NCBI GenBank assembly: GCA_947623455.1
Contig: OX392534.1
Span: 11,976,001 to 12,040,000, forward strand
Reading direction: 5' to 3'
Origin: Mimachlamys varia
Taxonomy: Eukaryota > Mollusca > Bivalvia > Pectinida > Pectinidae
Length of the DNA: 64,000 nucleotides
Shown: piece by piece, positions 1 through 11,110 of the stretch
Position numbering within the stretch: position 1 is the stretch's first letter
Layout: each line of letters starts with the position of its first letter
Notes under the pieces: generated by a model
What the model was told of the DNA's origin: nothing
What the model saw: only the letters and a program-made list of their open reading frames with translations
The model's database searches: none
Made by a program: the position numbers and the translations under genes

Positions 1-2850
1 CACCAGGAAGACAGTTCAAGTTCCCAGCGTTTTGCGGTGATGAGAAAAGTGATATCTGCTAATGGAATTATCCCTTCTACATGGTAATCTCCACCACGGC
101 ATCCCCGAGATTAGATCATACGATAACTTATTCAAATTTCTCACCATCCTGTCGACTCCTAGTTTAAACAGTATTTTATTTGAATACAATCATGAAAATA
201 TACATAAAGCTCGATGAAGGATTTGGAAACGACTGGTAACTCTTTGAATTATTATGCTTTGCTTTACCTGTACAATGTATGACATCACTAGTACATGGAC
301 AATCCAACAAGTGGAGTGGAGAGCTGGAACCTACATGTAGGAACACGAAGATGCATCAGTAAGTTGATATGAAGATCATGGACATCATTCAGGTATGCTA
401 TTAGGATCACAGTTGAGTCTTGCCTACAAGTGGATTTTCGTATCCCAAATCTATAAATTGGCATAAACACTTTTGATCTAAAAAGCCATATAAATGAAGT
501 TCCGTCTACAAGAGAGTGTTTACCATATCCGTTATGTACTAGGTCTAGTAGATTGGACAGACATCAGAACGGTTTGCTTATAACGTGACAGGGTAACAAT
601 TTGAAAAGTTTATCTATGGTTTGCATATTTAGTATCATACAATCGTGGACGTTCGGACAATTCTTCAGGCCGTTTGAGATGATTGGACTCTTGACTTTCG
701 GACATTTAGCCCCCTCGAAATTCTGGTTTGGCACCATCAAGACACCTGCTTCCGGTTTTGGTTGGTCTGACACGAACCAAACCAAATGTACCTTAATAAC
801 TCATTATATAATGTATATGTAGATGCCCGACGCCATTTCAACACCGTTGTCAATATGGATGACTTTAACTTTGATAGCGTCTTGTCCGTCATCGCGATTC
901 TTTTAATACGAACACCCTCTAAGTTCACTTTATAAATATGTTCATGCCTTTCAATATCGTTAATGATGAGAGGTAAAGGCCACTGACATCAATAGTTTAT
1001 AGTAGGTTAAACTTATTAAGCGAAATGCGTGTGCTATATTTTGCAACATGTTTAAGTTTTAATTGTGGCAGTGAAAATTCCCAGCGGATAAAAGGCATCA
1101 TTCCCTAAATCATACCAGCATCCATTTAGACATTGAGACGTAACCCAACTCGACTTCACTAATCTATAAATCAAATTGTGCGATTGTTAAATTTTCAAAT
1201 AAAGTGCGAAAGCTATTTCGAATTCTTGAAGTTGTAGTCTTTTACACTTGGAAGCGATCGATACTTCAGAGACAATACAATATTTGGTGTGAAGCCTTTC
1301 ACCACAGCGCAATTTATCAACCAAGGAATTCATACCATTGCTCGGTACTGAATGCATTGTTTGCTGGTAAGACTGGAACACCGGTACCCTGTAATGGAGG
1401 AGGAGAGAACGATCGGGGTTGATGACGGGCAAGCAGCCAGGGAGTATCCTTAGCCGTTGTTCCTTACCTCGGAACTACTTTTGGGAGAGGCAAAATCAAT
1501 ATCAACGCTCACAGACGAAGTTAATGTTGAACAAGGACGACAGTTTAAACACCAATATGGAGGGGAGATTGTTACATAATGGCTACATTATATCGCGTCT
1601 AACCTAGCGGTAGATGGCGCCCCGCTGGGCCTTCTCGTCACTTGGTCTCCCTTGGGAAGTTGTATGTCGGTTCTAACATATACGTAAAAAGTAGATCGTT
1701 CCGAGGGGAATATGTCGTCATGACACTCGCGTCATTGTATATTTAAATAACTATCATATCTATATAATACAGTTCATTGAGCTCAGGAAAACAATATGTG
1801 TATTAATCACATTACGGTCTGGATTTGCGGTAACTAAATGTCAACAAGCGTCAACGAGAGACCGATTTGTAACTGAGAGCGTTTGACAACATCGAAGATC
1901 TTCGTGAAAATCGCATCTTGAACTAGCTCACCTCCAATTAAATGATAGATATGTTGTTATATTTGAAATTGTGTAGGGCATGGTTATATTGTCCATTTAC
2001 CTGAAAATAGGACTAAAGTAAGATTCAGACGTATTTTGACCAATAACAAGTCGCATTTGCTGTGGCAATATGGTGCAAGAAATTGTAACAAGCGTATGCA
2101 AAAATGAGTGCCATAACTTTGGCAAAATAGAAGGACCACCTAAACAGTTTGTTATGGTGTAAACTGAATGTCCTCATGTCGGAAAGCTTTTGTTTAGTGG
2201 TGTTAATTTTTATCAATGCAGTTTACTTGTCATTTAAATCGTCCTCATGGATATCTGTTGTGAAAAAGTAAACAGTACGGAATAAGTACAGTTTATTTCA
2301 ACAAAAATGTCCGACATTCACAACAAACAGAAAATATGCTGGGACAGTAAGTACATACAGAATACTGTGCAGTACTTATATGTATCGAAGAGCAAATATA
2401 AAGAAATGGAACATGGTTGAAAGAAAAACAGAAAAGGAAGCAAGAAACCGAATGCATGAAAGTGTAGGAAGCAAACAACTTAAGAAATATAATGACAATA
2501 CAGAGAGTATACAAGTAACATCACATGCATTTATAAAAAACAGCACAACATAATTGAAACGAAGATATATACAAACAGATGGGAAGGGAAAAAAACAAGC
2601 TCATAAAAGTATCCCTTTCATACAGTGTTGATGTATCATGTATTACGAATTTGATTTAGAATAATGGTATTTGAATTAAGTATAATTCGTGAAGTTCAAT
2701 GAAAAAACAACAATACAATATACCATTCAAAATTAGACTTAAAGTAAATAACAGCTAATCAGGACAGGTAACAAAAACCTTGCCAAATCTTTTAATGTCA
2801 ATTTTAGCTTGAAATAAAGGACAAAGCAGACTCTTCTACTACTAAAGTTA
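1..2850. other. No gene recognised
   Basis: AT-rich sequence with only short reading frames that lack recognisable domains or convincing splice sites. No transfer RNA, tandem array or long inverted repeat was seen. Slightly GC-richer sequence at about 1380-1680 has overlapping short frames on both strands but nothing that supports a gene. Confidence 0.6.
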
Positions 2851-2854
2851 TGAT

Positions 2855-3285
2855 CAACATGGACAGCTTACTACTAGTTAGGCTTTACGATAAGCGTGTT
2901 TTCCGATCGTGAACTTTCCATATTTTGATAGTAACATTCCTGTATCTCACACATGGTGTTTACATATTGCAATTGGTTCATTATTCTCAGGGATTCGAGA
3001 GATGCAGGTTGATTAGAACTATGAAGAAGGTTTATGGTCGCCATTTTGTCTCATTGAGAAATGTTTTGTATCTTTGATGTTTACTTGGATGTGACCAAGA
3101 TTTGCATGGCGGGTGTCGTCGATGAAGCAGAGGGCACTTACTCTTCCTTATTCTCTTGTACTTTTACGAAGGTCTCCGTGTAAATTGTTACCTTTTATTA
3201 ATTTTTATACTTTAATCAATTGTGAGTTCAGATTATGGGTTTGTTGCCGCTTCGGTATTCTCTGATTTCTAAAGATACAAATACA
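2855..3285 (+). mobile_element. Degenerate RT-bearing retroelement, 3' end (copy 1)
   Basis: Decayed copy of a dispersed family seen at least eight times in the window. The first part translates, with frameshifts, to peptides such as RLYDKR and PIVNFPYFDSNIP, which match the region after the catalytic YIDD motif in the copy at 6440. The second half is the conserved 3' tail: the phrase ATTTGCATGGCGGGTGTCG near 3100, a GATGAAGCAGA block, and a GAGTTCAGATTATGG block near 3225. Non-functional. Confidence 0.75.
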
Positions 3286-3586
3286 AAATACTTTGTCATG
3301 GTATTCTCCTGTCTTTTATTGTATTTTTTTCTGTTGCGTTCTGCTTGTATGAATATCATGTGTTGGGGAATAATTTATGCTGTGTCTTCCTAGATATCGT
3401 ATACATATCCATTTAAAGCTTCGATTAATGTACAAAAACAAGATGTAATCGTTTAAGCAATTGTTCTAATTTGAACAAGTTCGGACAGAACTAAATGTCC
3501 TAACCAAGGGGGGTTCAAATGGTGACGCTGCGCATGTACGATATAACAAATGTTATTGTTTTGTTTTTCAGGCCGAAACGTTTGGT

Positions 3587-4015
3587 TTACTGGTCATACA
3601 AATCTACATATATTCCTAGTCTGACTTGGAAGGGCGTGGTTAGTATTTGAAACAAATCGATATACTTTCCCTCCAGGAGTGAACTCGTCTGGAGTCTCCG
3701 GGGGTCATAGCAAGTTTCCGGGTAGCATAGCGAGTCACTAGGGGTCAGGTCATGGCAAGTTGTTTGGCGGCATAGCGAGTCTCTAGGGATCAGGTCATGG
3801 AAAGTCTTTTGGGAGCATAGCGAGTCACTAGGGGTCAGGTCATGGCAAGTTGTTTGGGGGCATAGCGAGTCCCTAGGGATCAGGTCATGGAAAGTCTTTT
3901 GGGAGCATAGCGAGTCACTAGGGGTCAGGTCATGGCAAGTCTTTTGGGAGCATAGCGAGACTCTAAGTGTCATATCGGGTCTCTAGATGTCAAAGCAAGT
4001 CTCTTGGGGGTCATG
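3587..4015 (-). repeat. 45-bp minisatellite with open reading frame
   Basis: Tandem repeat with an exact 45-bp period: the CATGG anchor falls at 3751, 3796, 3841, 3886 and 3931, and decayed units lie on either side. Units alternate between two types (ATGGCAAG and ATGGAAAG), so the higher-order unit is 90 bp. Because 45 is a multiple of three, the minus strand stays open for 128 codons (3587-3973) and encodes about six 15-residue repeats of the form SLCSQKTCHDLTPSD alternating with SLCSQKTFHDLIPRD. No splice site, signal peptide or known domain supports translation, so it is called a repeat with a coincidental or relic frame. Confidence 0.85.
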
Positions 4016-6435
4016 ACGACAGGTGACACCGGCGTAAAACTCATTTGGCATGAAGATTAATATGTCACAATGGAGTAGTGTATTTCCTGAGCTCCATGTA
4101 TCTGCTCTGTAACTCTGAACAAATACGGTAATGCCCTGTTTTCTTTTTACATACTTATTTCCATACATACATTTTTTAAACAGAAATTCATTATAAAATG
4201 TTCTTGATAGCTTTTATTTCATATGAGTTAGTATAACAGACAGGAAGGTTAAACATATATTTCGTTGTTAAACTTATGCTATCGTTATACTGTTATATCA
4301 TAAGAAAGTGTAATATGACCTAAGCTAACCTTCACCTTTCCTGGTGGCAACCCTTTACCCTATAAATATATTAGGATTCTAGACGCTTAATTCTCGCCAA
4401 TTACCAGCTAATAGCATGGTACTTAGTCACACAGAATCGCTAGGGTAGTCGTTCCGGATAGCAATTTGTATTTAATACGCCATAATCTATCTGTCAATAT
4501 TTGTCCGTTGTTCATTTTCCTTGAGAAATACCACATGTTCAACATGAATCGCCGGTCGATCTGCTTAACTGTTTTGCCTGGCATTGCTATGCCCAGAGGA
4601 CTTAGCTGGAGTCCAAATATGATCACTCCGGAACAGGGCATGCGTACCAGATTGTTTAAGTTTTCCTTTTTACAGGATCGATATAGTACTCTATCTAGTC
4701 TGAATCTGTTCAGTTGTCTGCGAACAACACCATTACTAGATTGCTTAGTACAAAACTTTCATAAAATTACATACATTACAATCCATCTGTCTAAGTATAC
4801 AATTACCAATGTCATTGAAGATAAGTTTATTGTGTCTCTCTCCGCATTCTCAAATATGCATTTTATTGAATTTATTTTTGCATTTAAATTCTTATTGATT
4901 TGTCGCAGGTAAATTCCGGATATCATAACCCGTATCAGACACTTGCCGTTTTGTGATGTTACTTAACCCCTTCCATATTTGAAAGTATATGTGGTACATT
5001 GACGTATGATATTTCACAGCCGAGCATATAAATAAAACGTGATAAAATATGATTTTTTTTCTCGTCACTCGCTAGTGTTTGCATAGATAGATGATCTAAA
5101 TGGTGCCTACCCATTAAAATATACTCTAAATCTCATTAAAGAAAAAATCAGTTAGTAATTTTGGTAAAATAGTGGCTTCATTTATTCGCCTAGTTCGGCA
5201 GAAACTTTGACATGTGTGTGGACTGTCAAATATGGTTGTTCATCTTCTTCATCTTTCCTGTCAATCTCCTTTCTCAATGTTATATATTTTACAAAGAAAT
5301 AACATATTTCGAAATAACTTTTTAACACTTCAATGCCATAGTATAGTGACGTGGTTAAATTGCAGTTGAAAAGAGATAACCTTTAAAGTTCGATTCACTT
5401 TTACAAGACCGCAGTATCATCGACAAGGAATCTTGCTCCTTACTCTGTATAAGACAAGTGAATCAGTGATTGAACGCATCACTTTTCCCAAACATTTAGT
5501 CTTTTTTTACGGGGACGAAATCCGAACAAAACATGATTCATTGAGGGATACATATAACCGTATTTTCCAACCACAAGGGCAACAAATATCGTACATGTAT
5601 CATCTTAATATTTTACTTTTAGACATTTTATGAAATTCGAATTCGCCAACAAGTTATATCCTACAACAAAAGTATGTTCAACATCACACATCACCGTACT
5701 TTCGATCCACATGCACCAGTACACCTATAATGTCTTTAAGTTTTTCTATACCTATAACACTAAAACTTTTTCAATTGTAAGCAAACGCAGCGACAACTGA
5801 ATATAGATAGCCTTAGAACGACCCTTCCGTCAGCATGTTCCTGTTACATATGCTGATATGTATTCTTCAGTCTATTTCATCTTTCTTTTTGTTGTGTTTT
5901 TCACAAAGAATGTTCAAAGATACGTAACTACATGTTACAACCACGTTTTTGAATCGTCGTCCACCTTTCTTGTCAAAGAAAGCGCCAATAATGAGATATC
6001 TAAGTGTTATTTCAGTTTATTAAGGGGTATGCAATTGTAATAGGTGGAAAAATCAATTAATGTGATAAACGAAACATTTTTTAAAAGTTTTTCAAAATCA
6101 ACATCCCGTTGATTCCACTTTTGGAGTAGCCCTGACTAAAGGTACAAAGAATAGAAGTCAAACAAAGGTTTGGTCGAGCAATTAGCAGAGCAAGTGACAA
6201 AACGCTGTGTTAAAGGATCCTTGTGTAGTTTCGGTATAAAATATAGACGAGATAGGTCAGTGTCTTTCTCATTATCGGTATCGTGAAAGAATGTAATGCT
6301 GATGTTTGCTTAGATAATATTCCATTTTTCGAAAAACCGGTCATCAAAGCTCTCGTAGCATTATTTTGGGAATGGTATACTGATTGCCAATTACTGTCTG
6401 TCCAGCTGGACAATAACAATATCAAGATGTACATG
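4016..6435. other. No gene recognised
   Basis: AT-rich non-coding sequence. The longest frame, 4466-4912 on the plus strand, has 148 codons but is hydrophobic, low in codon bias and lacks a recognisable domain, so it is not called as a gene. Confidence 0.55.
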
Positions 6436-6439
6436 AACA

Positions 6440-7075
6440 TGCCGAAGGAGTAGTCTTGTTTTAGCTGACTGTTCGCTATGGGAGCAAACTCTGCCTCATC
6501 TTCGCTGACTTGTTTCTGTTTTCATACGAGGCTGTTGTCGAAAAGCTTACAAGGGAAGATGACAAAAACCTTCAATTTCACTTATAGATATACATTATCG
6601 ACGATGTGTCATCTTTAAAAAACAATCGCGTCTAACATGGGCAGTTTGCTACTAAGCTATACAATAAAAGTGACGATTTCGATTTTTCGATATTGAACTT
6701 TTCATTTCTCGATAGTAACATCCCTGCTTCTCCAATCAACGGTGATCACATGTACATGTTGCAGTTCATTTATTTGTTTAGGGTTCGCTCTGAATATCGA
6801 GATCTTTCGCGATAAATGTCGGCTGCAGGCGAACAAAGTTACAACATAGGAATCGGAAAGATTTGGGTTTATGAGGACTATGAGCAAGTTGTATCTTTGT
6901 CATCCTTGTCTCATTGAGAAATACTCTATATACTGATGTGATGTGAAAGTGGACGTTTTCTAAATATGCTCATTTGTATACCTACTTGTTTTTTCTTAAG
7001 ATTTTTACCCAAGTTTAATCAATTTTGAGTTCGGATTACGGTTTTGTTGATGCTTTGATATTCTCAGATTTTGAA
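6440..7075 (+). mobile_element. Reverse transcriptase remnant with YIDD-type motif (copy 2)
   Basis: Most informative copy of the dispersed retroelement. Across several frames it encodes a start resembling MGAN, then LADLF and SYEA-like residues, then a peptide IYIIDDVSSL near 6590-6615 that carries the Y-x-DD catalytic motif of a reverse transcriptase palm domain. Near 6640-6800 one frame reads KLYNKSDDFDFSILNFSF followed by LDSNIPASP, then a stop. The 3' tail ends with the GAGTTCGGATTACGG block at about 7030. Frameshifts and stops throughout make it a dead copy. The family may be Penelope-like or another non-LTR class; I cannot assign it. Confidence 0.8.
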
Positions 7076-7180
7076 ATATGAACAAAAGGGAAATTTACAT
7101 GGAGACTCCTGTAAAAGTACAAGTCAATAAGACCAAGTCTTCCGGAAGATTTATCGTTTTCTGCGACATCGAGGTGTGTG
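7076..7180 (-). mobile_element. Inverted RT-element tail fragment
   Basis: Short fragment of the same family's 3' tail in the opposite orientation (CATGGAGACTCCTGTAAAAG, then GACCAAGTCTTCCGGAAGA). It abuts the plus-strand copy almost immediately, giving a tail-to-tail junction. Confidence 0.65.
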
Positions 7181-7329
7181 GTGCATGCTGTTCAATGTTC
7201 TTGATAGGCTCCATACAGGGCAAAGTAGTGGGATAATTCAATGGGATAACATGAGGGGTAGGATGATGTGATGTTTTGGGATTTACGTATTTAAAAAATA
7301 AATCTGTCCGGAGATACAAAAGGGTGTTA

Positions 7330-7830
7330 GACATTCTATCTTTCAGCCTTTCTCTCATATCTCGCCATGTTGGATAGAGTTTGCCCATGGAAGAAAGCTA
7401 TGTAATAAGTTTTCTATCTTACAAAACATATCACGTTATGTGACGTCACCATGGCTCAACAATGACGTGACGTCATGAATACGGTTAATCCTGATGCCGA
7501 AAAGAGAAAACGACGAAGTGATGAAATTAAAACCTTTCACAAAATTTTCACAGTAAATATTAGAAAGATGAGATTATATAATATGGGGTATACTTAATCA
7601 CGCTGTCTGATTAGTTTTCGTCAGTAAAGCTCAAAGGAAAAGTTGAATTTCAAATGTTAACCCGGCAGAACGTATTTTCTTAGTTTTTGAGCTAATAAAT
7701 TAGGTAGTAAGATAGGGAAATTCTACCCGCGGGGTTTTCAGATTAGGAAAAATCCTCGACAAAGCCTCGGGTTTTACCAAATTTGAAAACCCCTTGGGTA
7801 GAATTTCTCTATCTTACATCCCTGATTATA
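7330..7830 (+). mobile_element. CRE-containing palindromic element, diverged copy
   Basis: Contains the family's hallmarks in order: CTCTCATATCTCGCCATGTT near 7350, a paired TGACGTCA region with CAATGACGTGACGTCA near 7440-7475, the block AAAACCTTTCACAAAATTTT, and a terminal hairpin at about 7705-7825 in which GATAGGGAAATTC pairs with GAATTTCTCTATC around CCTCGGG-rich arms. More complete copies are at 49.3-50.4 kb and 59.4-62.2 kb. Confidence 0.8.
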
Positions 7831-7849
7831 AAAGAGACTTGTATCCTTA

Positions 7850-8204
7850 CACCCGTTTTACTTTACGTTATGTTTTGACGTTATGAATTCGGAAAAGCCC
7901 GATGCTTCGATGGAGAAAAATGACGTGATGAAAATGACTCCTTTTAAAACATATTGACCATAGATAAAATCAAAATATTTTGTTTGTTATACATCGCACT
8001 TACTTGCGATTTTCGTCTAGTGTTTGTGTACTCCAGAAAGGATTTTTCGTTGATTTCGTTTTAAGAAGAAAAAGAGGAACGAAAAGGAAACATACGATAT
8101 CTTTTAACAAAACATAACGCCGTTTATTATTATCACATATAGCAGTAATTCCACTGAACGCTTAAACGTGCTTTTTCGTGTGTAGCAGGACTAGATAAGC
8201 AAGG
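7850..8204. other. Spacer with possible decayed element
   Basis: A stretch at about 7860-7970 (TTATGTTTTGACGTTATGAA followed by GACGTGATGAAAATG) looks like a further decayed copy of the CRE element's internal region. The rest up to the tandem array shows nothing recognisable. Confidence 0.4.
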
Positions 8205-9456
8205 TACATGACGTAACTAGTTATTACAATGGTGGACGTACAAGGCCTGCTATACTACAATGTTTGCTGACGTAGTGTGGGCCGAGGCCTGATTCAGTGG
8301 GTCGGTATAGCTGTACCTAGTTATATATTACAATGGTGGACGTACAAGGCCTGCTATACTACAATGTTTGCTGACGTAGTGTGGGCCGACGCCTGATTCA
8401 GTGGGTCGGTATAGATGTACCTAGTTATATATTACAATGGTGGACGTACAAGGCCTGCTATACTACAATGTTTGCTGACGTAGTGTGGGCCGAGGCCTGA
8501 TTCAATGGGTCGGTATAGATGTACCTAGTTATATATTACAATGGTGGACGTACAAGGCCTGCTATACTACAATGTTTGCTGACGTAGTGTGGGCCGACGC
8601 CTGATTCAGTGGGTCGGTATAGATGTACCTAGTTATATATTACAATGGTGGACGTACAAGGCCTGCTATACTACAATGTTTGCTGACGTAGTGTGGGCCG
8701 AGGCCTGATTCAATGGGTCGGTATAGATGTACCTAGTTATATATTACAATGGTGGACGTACAAGGCCTGCTATATTACAATGTTTGCTGACGTAGTGTGG
8801 GCCGAGGCCTGATTCAATGGGTCGGTATAGATGTACCTAGTTATATATTACAATGGTGGACGTACAAGGCCTGCTATACTACAATGTTTGCTGACGTAGT
8901 GTGGGCCGAGGCCTGATTCAATGGGTCGGTATAGATGTACCTAGTTATATATTACAATGGTGGACGTACAAGGCCTGCTATATTACAATGTTTGCTGACG
9001 TAGTGTGGGCCGAGGCCTGATTCAGTGGGTCGGTATAGATGTACCTAGTTATATATTACAATGGTGGACGTACAAGGCCTGCTATATTACAATGTTTGCT
9101 GACGTAGTGTGGGCCGAGGCCTGATTCAGTGGGTCGGTATAGATGTACCTAGTTATATATTACAATGGTGGACGTACAAGGCCTGCTATACTACAATGTT
9201 TGCTGACGTAGTGTGGGCCGAGGCCTGATTCAATGGGTCGGTATAGATGTACCTAGTTATATATTACAATGGTGGACGTACAAGGCCTGCTATACTACAA
9301 TGTTTGCTGACGTAGTGTGGGCCGAGGCCTGATTCAATGGGTCGGTATAGATGTACCTAGTTATATATTAAAATGGTGGACGTACAAGGCCTGCTATACC
9401 ACAATGTTTGCTGACGTAGTGTGGGCCGAGGCCTGATTCAATGGGTCGGTATAGCT
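8205..9456. repeat. 104-bp tandem array, 12 copies
   Basis: The anchor GGTGGACGTACAAGGCC occurs at 8231, 8335, 8439, 8543, 8647, 8751, 8855, 8959, 9063, 9167, 9271 and 9375, an exact 104-bp step each time with no indels. Units differ at a few diagnostic sites: CCGACGCC versus CCGAGGCC, CAGTGGG versus CAATGGG, and TATACT versus TATATT. Units 2-3 and 4-5 repeat as a pair, and units 8 and 9 are the same at these sites. The unit contains stops in all readily checked frames. It is either a short satellite block or the core repeats of a non-autonomous element; no element ends were identified. Confidence 0.97.
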
Positions 9457-9604
9457 GCGTTCCGGATAATCTGTTAATAACTGTTAATAGTTGGTTAACC
9501 TAGAATTACATTTTAATTATTCAACACCTTATTCAAGGCAACAGCGCCGAATTGGACAGGAGTGGGCGATCAATTAGGCGACCTATACAATCCCAAGACG
9601 TTAG

Positions 9605-9733
9605 GGCGTACAAATTAAGAAGATTTTCGAAGCTAATTTGCTCAGAAAAGAAGAGAGCTTGGAATCTCTGAGAGAGGAAACCGTTAACACCGCTTTACAA
9701 ATACACCCCGATATGGAGCAACTATTGACATAG
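9605..9733 (+). CDS. Short exon-like frame, function unknown
   Basis: A 42-codon frame bounded by TAG codons reads KKIFEANLLRKEESLESLRE and ends HPDMEQLLT. It is rich in charged and leucine residues, as in a helical C-terminus, unlike the surrounding non-coding DNA. It lies just after the 104-bp array and could be a relic of a transposon protein. It overlaps the minus-strand frame at 9684, so at most one of the two is real. Confidence 0.2.
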   Translation, partial: GVQIKKIFEANLLRKEESLESLREETVNTALQIHPDMEQLLT

Positions 9734-9969
9734 CTCTGTGGCACTCCTTACACATCTTTACAGTGGTTGCCACCGGGGAACGTGGACGGTACATGCCACC
9801 TTGCATGAATGATAGAAGGAAACATGGTGACGAACGTTTTCTACTAATGACCGCCGAACCTTTGAGACCGTGCTGTCTCGACCGCGCCCTCTCTAGTATA
9901 AATCTTACACGCGTCCATTTTTTATGTCTGCTCGCCACATAAAGCGCAAAGTTTGATTGTAAGAGAGTG
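9684..9969 (-). CDS. Putative terminal exon, unknown protein
   Basis: Possible last exon on the minus strand: an acceptor-like GTTACTCACAG precedes position 9969, and 94 codons run to a stop at 9684. The peptide is basic (HKKWTRVRFILERARSR) and has a CKECHR pair of cysteines near the end. GC content is higher than in the flanks. Its phase (one base before the first full codon) fits the donor of the exon-like frame at 10235-10514, giving a serine at the junction. No domain is recognised, and agreement of phase by chance is one in three. Confidence 0.35.
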
Positions 9970-10234
9970 CTGTGAGTAACTGGATTTATCATAATAAAAT
10001 ATGGAAAAATGAACATGTGTTTTGAATTTACTCTGCATAATCAAATAAAAAATTGATCAACAAATAAATATCGAAAGAAAAAAACCATTTACTATTGAAT
10101 TCATACAGAGCGCAGACGCATTTTACTAATGATTCAACGAAATCTCCTTTCTTTTGTATGTGTGGTTTTAATCATATTTCTGTCACAGATACTGGGCTCT
10201 TGGGTCATTATGTATACATACCTTTCCTAGTTAC

Positions 10235-10514
10235 CTCCCTTGAGACGCCATAACTTCAGTCTCGTTCGACGGTATACACCAATTTGAGACTAACGGTATG
10301 GTAATATGTCTGACGTTGTAGATGACGTGTACATACGGGTTCTTGGAGATGTTTGTGACTATAGTGTTTGAAACTTTAGTCTCTGTCTGCTCGTCAATCT
10401 GCACCGATAAGTTTAATTTATTAATGAAGGTAGTGTATGGCGTTAAGTACAGGCAGGTAAAGTCACTCCCTTGTACCACGGGTATCTGTTCATATGTCCA
10501 GAGAATGGCCCCCA
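10235..10514 (-). CDS. Putative extracellular exon, unknown protein
   Basis: A 280-bp open stretch on the minus strand with an acceptor-like TCTCATTAAG before it and a good donor after it (GGGAG then GTAACT). It encodes 92 residues starting GAILWTYEQIPVVQGSDFTC, with two cysteines about 60 residues apart (FTC and NWC) and three N-glycosylation sequons (NLS, NIS, NET). The spacing and sequons suggest a secreted or cell-surface domain, possibly Ig-like, but no canonical motif is conserved. The phase at the donor fits the putative exon at 9684-9969. No upstream exon was found. Confidence 0.4.
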
Positions 10515-10689
10515 CTTAATGAGACCGTGTTATCTATGCCTACTGAATAAATCATAGGGTTGGTGCATGTGATATTTCTGTTTGATTGGTGCTAATTACC
10601 AAGAGGTTGCCCAAGGCTACATTATAGCCGGGGTCACAAGCATATTGACCGACCTTTTCTACAGGATAGGTCAAATTTAATTGGAGTCT

Positions 10690-11110
10690 ACGTTGGTAGG
10701 CATACCATGTCAGAGGTCATATCAGAACTATGGGCAAGTTTTATGATCGCCATTTTTGCCTCGTTGAGAAATATGTTGTATCTTTGTGTGATATGAAGAT
10801 GGAAGTTTTTGAGTATGCTCATTAGTGTGCTAACTTGTTGTGATTGACATTGATACTCGGTTCTCATTTCGAGGACTTAATTATTTGGATGTGACCAAGG
10901 TTTACATGGCGGGTGTCGTCGATAAAGCAGAAGGCGCTTACTCTTCCGGAACACCTGGTCTTATTCTCTTGTACTTTTACAAGCGTCTCCATGATGATCT
11001 TTTCTTTTTTCTTATCTTGCCCCTACATGTAGTTAAATCAATTCTGAGTTCAGATTATGGTTTTGTTGACGCTTTGGTATTTTCTATTTTTTTCTCTCTA
11101 ATAGCCTGAT
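10690..11110 (+). mobile_element. RT-element 3' tail (copy 3)
   Basis: Clear match to the family's 3' portion: CTATGGGCAAGTTTTATG near 10730, GTTTACATGGCGGGTGTCG near 10900, CTTCCGGAACACCTGG near 10945 and CAGATTATGGTTTTGTTGAC near 11055. The YIDD-containing part is absent, so this is a 5'-truncated copy. The tail can be read as a short peptide (YMAGVVDKAEGAYSSGTPG), which recurs in other copies. Confidence 0.8.

Noticed and set aside
4466..4912. 148-codon plus-strand frame
   Set aside because: Hydrophobic, no domain, no codon bias, and an equally plausible antisense frame overlaps it; consistent with chance in AT-rich DNA.
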